A stretch of DNA of 64,000 bases from Marisa cornuarietis (lineage: Eukaryota; Mollusca; Gastropoda; Architaenioglossa; Ampullariidae): assembly GCA_004794655.1 (NCBI GenBank), contig SMMW01000585.1, positions 2,250,001 to 2,314,000 on the forward strand. Reading direction: 5' to 3'. How positions within the stretch are numbered: position 1 is the stretch's first letter; each line of letters starts with the position of its first letter. Below, piece by piece: positions 62,201 through 64,000 of this stretch. Position numbers and translations under genes: made by a program. The notes beneath the pieces were generated by a model. It saw only the letters and a program-made list of their open reading frames with translations, made no database searches and had not been told where the DNA came from.

Positions 62201-64000
62201 TTGAATCTTGCTGACACGAGCCGTGATGAGACTGATTCCCAGGCCATCAGTGCCTTTGTTGCCTCTGTTGACATCAGCAGTGCTACTTCCTGGGTATAGT
62301 CATGGTTCAGGTCTTTGTGGCCAGAGTAAATAATGGTTTCTCCTGATGTTAGTCTGGTTTGGCTACTTCCATTCCTTCTGGTTTCACATAACCCGAGAAG
62401 CCTGATGTTGTATTTTCTCATTTCACTTGCCACTTGTGCTGACTTGCCACTTTTATAGAGAGTTCTGATGTTCCAGGTCCCTATCTTGATTTTTGCCTTG
62501 GTTGTCAGAAGATGAGTCGGCAAGCTGGCTTCCCTAGGGCTTTCACCAGCAGGCATCATAAGCTCTTCTTGAGAGAAATCTTCCCAACCAAGCGCTGTTG
62601 TGATACTGTTGCAGTTTCTGTAACAGCTTGTGTTTTACATGAATGGGTTGTTAGCCCAAAATAAAACCCCCAGCCTGGAGGGCCAGGGTGCAACATTTTA
62701 GTCTGGCCTCTACCCTGACAGACTTGTTCGGGTTGGTTGGACCTGCCAGGAGCACAATGCTCCTGCTGACATAGCTCTGTGGATCGACGAGGCACACAAC
62801 CACCACACCACTACAAGGTAAGTTGCACCAATTTGTAGTGGTACACCAATTGGTGGTGGAATCAAACATCACCACTTAAAAATTACTATTTATACAAAAA
62901 TGGCATGTGTGTGTGTGTGTGTGTGTGTTTTAAGTTTTAACTTCTTTTATAAATTTTTTCATAACTTTTACTGACCTTGCTTTGAGCCATAAGTGTGATC
63001 ACCTGCAGGACATGAGGCTGAAGCTGGAATTGATCCACAGTTAAGTGACCAGTCAAACATGTCATCAGTATCTTGCACAAATCCACAAGTCTGTGTATCT
63101 TCAAAGTCACAAAATGCTGCAAAATGTAAGGTTTTCAGTGACTGCAGTTAAAAAGAAAACAATCTTTCATTAGTAAGATTATGAGTTAAGATTAACTCAA
63201 TTAACGAACAGCTGGCCTGTATTAAATCAGCAAGAATTCTTACCTGGTGCAGGGCAGGAGCCATTCAGTATGCTGATGTCATCCAGTGCTATATCTCCCA
63301 CATAGTCCTTGCCACAAACAGCTTCAAATACAAGCTGGTACAAAGAAAAAAATCACAGATGATATACAAATGTATGTCTGATGAAAATGCAATGTACAGA
63401 AAACAATAGTAATCATAATTTTTACAGCAGCTCTCCAGGGCATTTCTATTATTTCTATTCATTGTTAGTCTTGCACTGTCTAGATAAGAACTAAGTGACA
63501 CATGGTTGACCCAGCATTCTAAATTTTATCATTAAGGTACGGCTTATACATGCAGAACCATGGAATCAAATCAACCAAACATTTATTTATCATGTCAAGG
63601 GACTAGACAGATCCTTAAATTTGCTTGGGGACTCCCTACAAAGACCCCTTCTTAACACTACTTACTTGTGAAGAAGAAACAGCTCCTATTTCAACCTCTG
63701 CATACATCCACATGAAGCCCTGGCTGCCAGACCTTGTCCAGATTCTGCTCCCCAGTTGTCCAGGGCTCCCAAGGTACAAGTTCAGCTGGTTCACTTTAAT
63801 TCCATACATGTGATACCAAAAGGTTGCGCATGTTGATCCTGTGGTGCTGAATGTGGGACTGCGAAGGCGGGCTGAATCATTGGTATCATGCTGAGAGGGT
63901 TCAATGTATACATAGTACCCTGACAGAACAAAACAACTTGGAAATCATATGTGGAAATAAAATTCTAGAAATCTATAGAGGTTTCTATACAAACATAAAA
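8151..64000 (-). CDS. MALRD1-like: Giant MAM/LDLa single-pass membrane protein gene (MALRD1/Diet1-like), 47 exons, 5'-incomplete
   Basis: Seen: 47 exons with GT/AG boundaries on the minus strand join into one open frame of 5,882 residues ending at TGA 8151-8153. The product has about 30 MAM and 17 LDLa domains, then an EGF-like domain (window residues about 5751-5785), a transmembrane helix (about 5803-5827) and a tail of about 57 residues. The right edge cuts inside a MAM domain, so the signal peptide and start are outside the window. Known: this domain order matches MALRD1 (Diet1), an enterocyte protein linked to FGF15/19 and bile-acid control in mammals, and resembles the endosomal MAMDC4/endotubin. 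Inference: a very large cell-surface or endocytic receptor-like protein. Its function here is unknown, and orthology to MALRD1 rather than MAMDC4 is not proven. Each exon is listed separately below. Confidence 0.93.
8208..9131. other. Last intron of the large gene
   Basis: AT-rich, with no open reading frame that fits the tail's phases and no repeat recognised. Confidence 0.5.
9132..9234 (-). CDS. Window exon 46: cytoplasmic tail with NPIF motif
   Basis: A 103-bp exon, acceptor CTGTTTGTCAG, donor GTATAT. Encodes a basic, His-rich start ([10 protein letters not shown]) and then [20 protein letters not shown] resembles the NPxY/NPxF endocytic sorting motifs of LDL-receptor-family tails; its use here is inference. 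Phase 2 in, 0 out, which fits both neighbours exactly. Confidence 0.9.
9517..9610 (-). CDS. Window exon 45: transmembrane helix
   Basis: A 94-bp exon, acceptor TTTGTCACACAG, donor GTGAAT. Encodes the stalk SWETP, then a hydrophobic helix [15 protein letters not shown] / TAVFFI, then the stop-transfer basic cluster RRNR. If the donor is not used, the frame reaches TGA (9513-9515) immediately, which would remove the cytoplasmic tail. Confidence 0.93.
9764..9837 (-). CDS. Window exon 44: EGF-like domain, second half, and juxtamembrane linker
   Basis: A 74-bp exon, acceptor GTGTCCTAG, donor GTAAAA. Encodes [10 protein letters not shown] (EGF cysteines 5 and 6) followed by a short hydrophilic stalk [14 protein letters not shown]. 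Confidence 0.92.
10444..10513 (-). CDS. Window exon 43: EGF-like domain, first half
   Basis: A 70-bp exon, acceptor T-tract-CAG, donor GTGAGC. Encodes [12 protein letters not shown] and AGAGPTC, the first four EGF cysteines. Too short for a simple ORF scan; found from domain logic and phase. Joining to the next exon gives C-x4-C-x5-C-x9-C-x-C-x8-C, a canonical EGF spacing. Confidence 0.92.
10829..11632 (-). CDS. Window exon 42: LDLa - MAM 30 - LDLa
   Basis: An 804-bp phase 1-1 exon. LDLa ([10 protein letters not shown], about 11514-11632), MAM 30 (about 11017-11505, first cysteine pair missing: [11 protein letters not shown]), then the last LDLa (DCPDGSDE, about 10830-10945), whose final cysteine runs straight into the EGF domain. 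Acceptor TATGATGCAG, donor GTGAGT. Confidence 0.95.
11870..17312 (-). CDS. Window exon 41: 5.4-kb exon, end of MAM 21 to MAM 29 alternating with nine LDLa
   Basis: A 5,443-bp exon (residues about 3669-5482) starting at acceptor TTTGTTGCAG and ending at GTAAGA. After the end of MAM 21, LDLa and MAM alternate strictly. LDLa: 17047-17150, 16436-16550, 15764-15877, 15145-15258, 14481-14590, 13846-13971, 13171-13280, 12548-12662, 11872-11980. MAM: 16570-17039, 15936-16421, 15277-15757, 14656-15134, 14000-14472, 13354-13836, 12681-13158, 12043-12540. MAM 27 (13354) and MAM 29 (12043) lack the first cysteine pair. The LDLa at 13846 has a seventh cysteine. The LDLa at 17047 has PHGEEE in place of the calcium-site DGSDE. 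Thr/Pro linkers follow MAM 27 and MAM 29. Confidence 0.97.
17531..18535 (-). CDS. Window exon 40: end of MAM 19, MAM 20, most of MAM 21
   Basis: A 1,005-bp phase 0-0 exon. The acceptor is CATAAG after a T-tract; the donor is GTATAT after CAG. Encodes [12 protein letters not shown] (end of MAM 19, to about 18378), MAM 20 ([10 protein letters not shown], about 17874-18364) and the start of MAM 21 ([10 protein letters not shown], from 17868). Both flanking introns (188 and 218 bp) sit in phase 0 at places other MAM repeats do not use. Confidence 0.93.
18724..22814 (-). CDS. Window exon 39: 4.1-kb exon, MAM 12-19 with three LDLa domains
   Basis: One uninterrupted 4,091-bp exon (window residues about 1970-3333), acceptor GATGCACAG, donor GTAAGT. 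Approximate order: rest of MAM 12 (22470-22814); LDLa (22352-22472); MAM 13 (21885-22347); LDLa (21739-21853); MAM 14 (21248-21726); LDLa (21077-21184); then five MAM domains without LDLa between them: MAM 15 (20590-21073), 16 (20095-20564), 17 (19606-20083), 18 (19110-19600) and the first part of 19 (from 19036). Each MAM shows the C-x-FE...C start, the FWYYM-type strand and the IAIDDI core. No intron interrupts any domain, unlike the upstream half of the gene. Confidence 0.96.
23053..23284 (-). CDS. Window exon 38: end of MAM 11 fused to start of MAM 12
   Basis: A 232-bp exon, the third of this size. Encodes [18 protein letters not shown], then [27 protein letters not shown] and DHTLQNIKG. 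Confidence 0.93.
23285..24627. other. Intron between window exons 37 and 38
   Basis: About 1.3 kb. A stretch near 23870-24240 is less AT-rich and may be a dispersed repeat, unassigned. A short TA repeat lies near 24480-24495. Confidence 0.4.
24628..24878 (-). CDS. Window exon 37: MAM domain 11, central part
   Basis: A 251-bp exon, phase 1 in and 0 out. Encodes [35 protein letters not shown] and a [12 protein letters not shown] segment. Confidence 0.92.
25250..25315 (-). pseudogene. Decayed duplicate of the 3' half of window exon 36
   Basis: The plus-strand string ACAAATCTAGCCT...CCACTCATTGTG-CATAGGTATGATCTGT occurs here and again at 25403-25460, spanning the exon's donor. In this copy the donor GTAAGC has become GAAGG, and the rest of the exon is missing, so it cannot be spliced. 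Confidence 0.75.
25431..25571 (-). CDS. Window exon 36: MAM domain 11, N-terminal exon
   Basis: A 141-bp phase 1-1 exon. Encodes [28 protein letters not shown] and [10 protein letters not shown] at donor GTAAGC. A decayed copy of its 3' half lies about 150 bp downstream. Confidence 0.92.
25572..26835. other. Intron between window exons 35 and 36
   Basis: About 1.26 kb. No coding exon, repeat end or RNA gene seen. Confidence 0.5.
26836..26926 (-). CDS. Window exon 35: MAM domain 10, C-terminal exon
   Basis: A 91-bp exon, acceptor TTTTTTCAG, donor GTGCAT. Encodes [19 protein letters not shown] and GNCP. Confidence 0.92.
27322..28571 (-). pseudogene. LINE ORF, 3' part: reverse transcriptase core and C-terminus
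   Basis: A 415-residue open stretch with RT motifs [26 protein letters not shown], the catalytic YADD and [15 protein letters not shown], and a long C-terminal region. In frame with the 5' part only if the 2-base insertion near 28575 is ignored. Confidence 0.86.
28572..30662 (-). pseudogene. LINE ORF, 5' part: endonuclease and start of reverse transcriptase
   Basis: A 696-residue open stretch. The endonuclease motifs FNAQSV, ITETWL, CIYRPP, GDVNVH and SDHYSVL are all present, followed by the RT entry [18 protein letters not shown]. It ends at TAG 28572-28574. The next stretch continues the family sequence in another frame. An extra TA at this point explains the break. Confidence 0.85.
31230..31354 (-). 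CDS. Window exon 34: MAM domain 10, third exon
   Basis: A 125-bp exon, phase 1 in and 0 out. Encodes [18 protein letters not shown] and a long loop ending TLVQ at donor GTAAAT. It marks the canonical phase-1 position upstream of LWTRSG, useful for comparison with the intron at 18536-18723. Confidence 0.91.
32400..32558 (-). CDS. Window exon 33: MAM domain 10, second exon
   Basis: A 159-bp phase 1-1 exon. Encodes [38 protein letters not shown] and ends QQ at donor GTACAG. Confidence 0.92.
32559..35116. other. Intron between window exons 32 and 33
   Basis: Contains AT microsatellites (about 33479-33499 and 34009-34026), MITE copy 3, and a TGTAACACCC-started segment near 34034 with a pyrimidine-rich body. 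No coding sequence of the host gene seen. Confidence 0.6.
34883..34993. mobile_element. MITE copy 3, degraded
   Basis: About 111 bp starting CAGTGGCGTATAAACC and ending ATCTTCCTATGCCAGTG, with the internal CACTGTCAGCAT block of the other two copies. The long G and C runs are eroded, so it is older. Confidence 0.75.
35117..35269 (-). CDS. Window exon 32: MAM domain 10, N-terminal exon
   Basis: A 153-bp phase 1-1 exon. Encodes [28 protein letters not shown] and [10 protein letters not shown]. Confidence 0.92.
35731..35770. repeat. Interrupted (AT)n microsatellite
   Basis: Two AT runs separated by GGAAAG, in the intron between window exons 31 and 32. Confidence 0.9.
35877..36009 (-). CDS. Window exon 31: MAM domain 9, C-terminal exon plus linker
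   Basis: A 133-bp exon, phase 0 in and 1 out. Encodes [20 protein letters not shown], the closing GNC, and a Thr/Pro linker before donor GTGAGC. Confidence 0.91.
36480..37510 (+). pseudogene. Decayed plus-strand ORF of unknown family
   Basis: A run of overlapping open stretches in different frames reads like one former protein: [73 protein letters not shown], then a region near 37430-37500 with [11 protein letters not shown]. No intron is visible. It recalls uncharacterised multi-copy invertebrate proteins that are probably transposon-derived, but I cannot name the family. Confidence 0.55.
37680..38085. other. GC-rich unassigned segment, possibly an LTR-like repeat
   Basis: Base composition differs sharply from the surrounding intron. 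Its minus strand starts TGTAACAGGGTAGA, as many LTRs do, and the GGCTAC-TTCTGACCGA string near 37694 recurs near 3096. No matching second end or coding sequence was found. Confidence 0.3.
38390..38517 (-). CDS. Window exon 30: MAM domain 9, third exon
   Basis: A 128-bp exon (phase 1 in, 0 out), acceptor TCTGTCAACAG, donor GTATAC. Encodes [27 protein letters not shown] and ends FYSW. Confidence 0.86.
38518..39710. other. Intron between window exons 29 and 30
   Basis: About 1.2 kb, AT-rich. No domain, repeat end or RNA gene recognised. Confidence 0.5.
39711..39833 (-). CDS. Window exon 29: MAM domain 9, second exon
   Basis: A 123-bp phase 1-1 exon. Encodes [17 protein letters not shown] and [11 protein letters not shown]. 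The donor must be GTAAGT after CAAA; cutting one base later would create a stop across the junction. Confidence 0.9.
39947..40178 (-). CDS. Window exon 28: end of MAM 8 fused to start of MAM 9
   Basis: A 232-bp exon. The first part encodes [10 protein letters not shown] and AIAIDDVKV; the second encodes [26 protein letters not shown] and [10 protein letters not shown]. The length is again 91 plus 141. Confidence 0.93.
40725..40990 (-). CDS. Window exon 27: MAM domain 8, central part
   Basis: A 266-bp exon (phase 1 in, 0 out). Encodes [35 protein letters not shown] and a QNWIQGSI segment. Two ancestral exons are fused. Confidence 0.9.
41350..41487 (-). CDS. Window exon 26: MAM domain 8, N-terminal exon
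   Basis: A 138-bp phase 1-1 exon. Encodes [26 protein letters not shown] and [11 protein letters not shown] at donor GTTAGT. Confidence 0.92.
41672..41762 (-). CDS. Window exon 25: MAM domain 7, C-terminal exon
   Basis: A 91-bp exon, phase 0 in and 1 out. Encodes [19 protein letters not shown] and GACP. Donor GTATGA was chosen because it alone gives the phase needed by the next exon. Confidence 0.9.
41966..42205 (+). mobile_element. SINE-like element, copy 2
   Basis: The head GGATAGCTGAGTGGTTAGAA resembles a tRNA-Ser/Leu-type box A, followed by a degraded box B-like region, then the shared AAAAGCTGGCCCC block and the GACCTTTACC tail. It lies in the intron between window exons 24 and 25. Confidence 0.68.
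42611..42796 (-). CDS. Window exon 24: MAM domain 7, third part
   Basis: A 186-bp phase 0-0 exon, acceptor TTTTGTGCAG, donor GTGACT. Encodes [32 protein letters not shown] and ends QPFK. Confidence 0.9.
43291..43505 (-). CDS. Window exon 23: MAM domain 7, first two ancestral exons fused
   Basis: Begins at acceptor TTTTTACAG (phase 1); a nearby GATTTCAG at 43499 would break the phase rule and is not preferred. Encodes [37 protein letters not shown] and ends LQ at donor GTATGA. The usual phase-1 intron after the DHT segment is absent. Confidence 0.88.
44115..44220 (-). CDS. Window exon 22: MAM domain 6, C-terminal exon
   Basis: A 106-bp exon, phase 0 in and 1 out. Encodes [23 protein letters not shown] and a short linker. 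Confidence 0.9.
44779..44918 (-). CDS. Window exon 21: MAM domain 6, third exon
   Basis: A 140-bp exon (phase 1 in, 0 out). Encodes [24 protein letters not shown] and ends YPFV at donor GTGAGT. Confidence 0.9.
45102..45236 (-). CDS. Window exon 20: MAM domain 6, second exon
   Basis: A 135-bp phase 1-1 exon, acceptor GCATGCAG, donor GTACGA. Encodes [20 protein letters not shown] and [15 protein letters not shown]. Confidence 0.9.
45686..45820 (-). CDS. Window exon 19: MAM domain 6, N-terminal exon
   Basis: A 135-bp phase 1-1 exon, acceptor TTCTCATCAG, donor GTACAT. Encodes [17 protein letters not shown] and FAWVRKSS, with ADNLAG where DHT usually stands. Confidence 0.9.
45992..46144 (-). CDS. 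Window exon 18: proline-rich linker and LDLa domain C
   Basis: A 153-bp phase 1-1 exon. A linker [15 protein letters not shown] precedes a full LDLa ([24 protein letters not shown], final C) ending at donor GTAAGT. Confidence 0.92.
46481..46571 (-). CDS. Window exon 17: MAM domain 5, C-terminal exon
   Basis: A 91-bp exon, phase 0 in and 1 out. Encodes [19 protein letters not shown] and SGC. Confidence 0.92.
46572..47775. other. Intron between window exons 16 and 17
   Basis: About 1.2 kb. A (CA)n microsatellite at about 46913-46931; otherwise nothing recognisable. Confidence 0.5.
47776..47940 (-). CDS. Window exon 16: MAM domain 5, third exon
   Basis: A 165-bp phase 0-0 exon. Encodes [18 protein letters not shown] and an AWMRRDVTF segment, ending LFQ at donor GTGAGG. 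The intron before it sits at a different place from the usual phase-1 MAM intron. Confidence 0.9.
48116..48780 (-). mobile_element. 5'-truncated LINE remnant with (TTGTCA)n tail
   Basis: Minus-strand reading shows the C-terminal LINE pattern [23 protein letters not shown], [19 protein letters not shown], then stops, then an AATAAAGAATTGTCATTGTCA tail with three repeats. Only the last few hundred bases of an element remain. Confidence 0.68.
48920..49020 (-). CDS. Window exon 15: MAM domain 5, second exon
   Basis: Acceptor TTTTTCAG, phase 1 in. Encodes [19 protein letters not shown] and ends at GSTC. The donor may be GTAGTA after TGT (end 48920) or GTAGGT one codon later (end 48917). Either keeps the frame; the inner cut gives a C-x-F spacing and the outer C-x-x-F, and both occur in other repeats. 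Confidence 0.85.
49345..49500 (-). CDS. Window exon 14: MAM domain 5, N-terminal exon, first disulfide lost
   Basis: Phase 1-1, acceptor CTTCTTCAG, donor GTGAGT. Encodes [23 protein letters not shown] and a [13 protein letters not shown] end. The usual CDFE...LCGW cysteines are Thr and Gly, so both partners of the first MAM disulfide are missing together. Confidence 0.9.
49767..49889 (-). CDS. Window exon 13: LDLa domain B
   Basis: Phase 1-1. A complete six-cysteine LDLa: [24 protein letters not shown] and a final SC before donor GTGAGT. The acceptor could be TTTTAAG at 49890 or CACCAG six bases further in; both keep the frame. Confidence 0.9.
50269..50359 (-). CDS. Window exon 12: MAM domain 4, C-terminal exon
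   Basis: A 91-bp exon (phase 0 in, 1 out), acceptor GTTTGTAG, donor GTAATT. Encodes [18 protein letters not shown] and the closing cysteine. Confidence 0.89.
50868..50995 (-). CDS. Window exon 11: MAM domain 4, third exon
   Basis: A 128-bp exon (phase 1 in, 0 out), acceptor TTTATTTCAG, donor GTTAGA. Encodes [17 protein letters not shown] and [10 protein letters not shown], the strand and tryptophan segment of a MAM. It has the same length as the equivalent exon at 38390-38517. Confidence 0.88.
51588..51713 (-). CDS. Window exon 10: MAM domain 4, second exon
   Basis: A 126-bp phase 1-1 exon, acceptor GCTTTTCAG, donor GTTGGT. Encodes [10 protein letters not shown] and [13 protein letters not shown], matching the strand that normally reads CLxFWYHMYG. 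Weakly conserved; accepted because phase, order and both neighbours fit. Confidence 0.78.
52410..52544 (-). CDS. Window exon 9: MAM domain 4, N-terminal exon
   Basis: A 135-bp phase 1-1 exon, acceptor TATTATGCAG, donor GTTAAA. Encodes [18 protein letters not shown] and a YDHNG stretch in place of the usual DHT. Divergent but with both cysteines of the first MAM disulfide. Confidence 0.88.
52930..53058 (-). CDS. Window exon 8: degenerate LDLa domain A
   Basis: A 129-bp phase 1-1 exon, acceptor TTCATTTAG, donor GTATGC. It carries only four of the six LDLa cysteines: the positions equivalent to C1 and C3 are absent. The usual calcium-site DGSDE is replaced by [15 protein letters not shown] and VNC remain recognisable. 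Still spliced in frame, so probably a folded but non-canonical module. Confidence 0.82.
53791..53878 (-). CDS. Window exon 7: MAM domain 3, C-terminal exon
   Basis: An 88-bp exon, one codon shorter than the usual 91. Encodes [10 protein letters not shown] then VIVLDDFRL and ends KCSE at donor GTGATC. The AIDD core is changed to VLDD, so this is a divergent copy. Confidence 0.85.
53879..55014. other. Intron between window exons 6 and 7
   Basis: Holds an AT repeat (about 53931-53945) and then a segment (about 53946-54190) whose composition suggests a dispersed repeat. I could not assign it. The rest is AT-rich with nothing recognisable. Confidence 0.4.
55015..55274 (-). CDS. Window exon 6: MAM domain 3, central part
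   Basis: Phase 1 in, 0 out. Encodes [26 protein letters not shown] and NGSQGNTW. The donor is GTATGT directly after the SFT codons. Confidence 0.92.
55938..56169 (-). CDS. Window exon 5: end of MAM 2 fused to start of MAM 3
   Basis: A 232-bp exon, phase 0 in and 1 out. The first 91 bases encode the [10 protein letters not shown] / GGIALDDIL strand that closes MAM 2. The rest encodes [12 protein letters not shown] and DDLDWLVNS, the start of MAM 3. The length equals the 91-bp plus 141-bp exons used elsewhere. Confidence 0.93.
56170..57663. other. Intron between window exons 4 and 5
   Basis: About 1.5 kb with no coding match, no terminal repeats and no LINE motif that I can see. Confidence 0.5.
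57664..57929 (-). CDS. Window exon 4: MAM domain 2, central part
   Basis: A 266-bp exon (phase 1 in, 0 out) encoding [28 protein letters not shown] and a QGPQW segment before the phase-0 boundary at ERFQ. It has the same length as the exon at 40725-40990, which supports both models. Two ancestral exons are fused. Confidence 0.93.
58442..59038 (-). pseudogene. Outer LINE: reverse transcriptase fragment
   Basis: 198 residues with [55 protein letters not shown] and the catalytic FADD. The glycine of the usual RQGC motif is Asp. The flanking frames are broken. Confidence 0.82.
60125..60823 (+). pseudogene. Inner LINE: linker and first part of reverse transcriptase
   Basis: 232 residues including the [15 protein letters not shown] and [18 protein letters not shown] blocks and [13 protein letters not shown]. 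It ends at TGA 60821-60823 in the middle of the RT domain. Confidence 0.85.
60974..61459 (+). pseudogene. Inner LINE: RT catalytic core and thumb
   Basis: 161 residues with [20 protein letters not shown], the catalytic FADD within [13 protein letters not shown], then [16 protein letters not shown]. Between it and the previous block, [20 protein letters not shown] is readable in a third frame, so at least two frame breaks separate the pieces. Confidence 0.84.
62906..62929. repeat. (GT)n microsatellite
   Basis: Twelve GT units just outside the 5' side of the outer LINE and 47 bp before the donor of window exon 3. Confidence 0.9.
62976..63116 (-). CDS. Window exon 3: MAM domain 2, N-terminal exon
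   Basis: A 141-bp exon, phase 1-1, acceptor TTTTGCAG, donor GTCAGT. Encodes [11 protein letters not shown], then DDMFDW and the [10 protein letters not shown] end. Both cysteines of the first MAM disulfide are present. The following intron carries the nested LINEs. Confidence 0.93.
63244..63334 (-). CDS. Window exon 2: MAM domain 1, C-terminal exon
   Basis: A 91-bp exon, phase 0 in and phase 1 out. Encodes LVFEAV followed by GDIALDDIS and the closing GSCP cysteine. The same 91-bp size and phase recur at 26836, 41672, 46481 and 50269. Confidence 0.92.
63666..63919 (-). CDS. Window exon 1: MAM domain 1, central part
   Basis: Acceptor CTGTCAG, donor GTAAGTAG. Enters in phase 1 and leaves in phase 0. 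Begins YYVYIEPSQ, contains the hallmark FWYHMYG and the tryptophan-rich IWTRSGSQG segment, and ends just before the conserved VFE strand. Two of the ancestral MAM exons are fused here. The amino-terminal exon of this domain lies beyond the right edge. Confidence 0.9.

Larger units (their letters stand above)
58059..62830 (-). mobile_element. RTE-like LINE (outer), interrupted by a second LINE
   Basis: Minus strand. Endonuclease start ([20 protein letters not shown], 62143-62559, and [14 protein letters not shown] near 62050) is separated from the rest of the element (58070-59461) by the insert at 59475-61772. It ends in [11 protein letters not shown] / NKE-stop and a GATGATGATGATGAG tail at 58059-58074. 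Several stops and frame changes; the post-RT region jumps from [10 protein letters not shown] to the element's last residues, an internal deletion. The 5' limit is approximate. Confidence 0.82.

Overview
This is eukaryotic (animal) genomic DNA. It is AT-rich, full of introns with GT/AG boundaries, and littered with LINEs, SINEs, a MITE family and a hAT relic. The gene content and repeat style suggest an invertebrate, perhaps a mollusc or other lophotrochozoan; that placement is inference from general resemblance only.

One gene dominates. From the right edge (its 5' part lies outside) down to a poly(A) signal at 8097-8102, the minus strand encodes a giant modular membrane protein. I could place 47 coding exons by splice sites, phase and domain content. 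Their summed length (17,651 nt) gives one unbroken frame of 5,882 residues plus a stop. The protein is an array of about 30 MAM domains and 17 LDL-receptor class A (LDLa) domains. It ends in one EGF-like domain, a single transmembrane helix and a cytoplasmic tail of about 57 residues containing an NPIF motif. This is the architecture of MALRD1 (Diet1) and resembles MAMDC4/endotubin, but the array is far longer than I know for the vertebrate proteins.

The exon layout is two-sided. The 5' part (23.0-63.9 kb) keeps a repeated small-exon MAM cassette, with introns of phase 1, 1, 1 and 0. The 3' part (10.8-22.8 kb) is almost intronless: exons of 4,091, 1,005, 5,443 and 804 bp carry 64% of the visible coding sequence. 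The last five exons (EGF, membrane helix, tail) are small again. Four MAM domains lack both cysteines of the first disulfide, and one LDLa has lost a matching cysteine pair.

Downstream (left), a second minus-strand gene starts at 4056 with a signal-peptide exon followed by the first half of a MAM domain (2806-2952), and runs toward or off the left edge. The two genes are therefore head-to-tail neighbours of the same domain family.

Mobile DNA: a ZMYM1-like hAT transposase relic (1-997); two RTE-like LINE fragments (about 1.0-2.1 and 7.5-8.0 kb); a nearly intact CR1/L2-like LINE in an intron (about 27.0-31.0 kb) broken by one frameshift; a LINE 3' remnant (48.1-48.8 kb); an RTE-like LINE (58.06-62.8 kb) split by a second, oppositely oriented LINE (59,475-61,772) with a 13-bp target duplication; three copies of a CAGTGGCGTAGGAA-ended MITE; tRNA-like SINEs; and a decayed plus-strand ORF of unknown family (36.5-37.5 kb). 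I found no rRNA genes, functional tRNA genes or CRISPR arrays.
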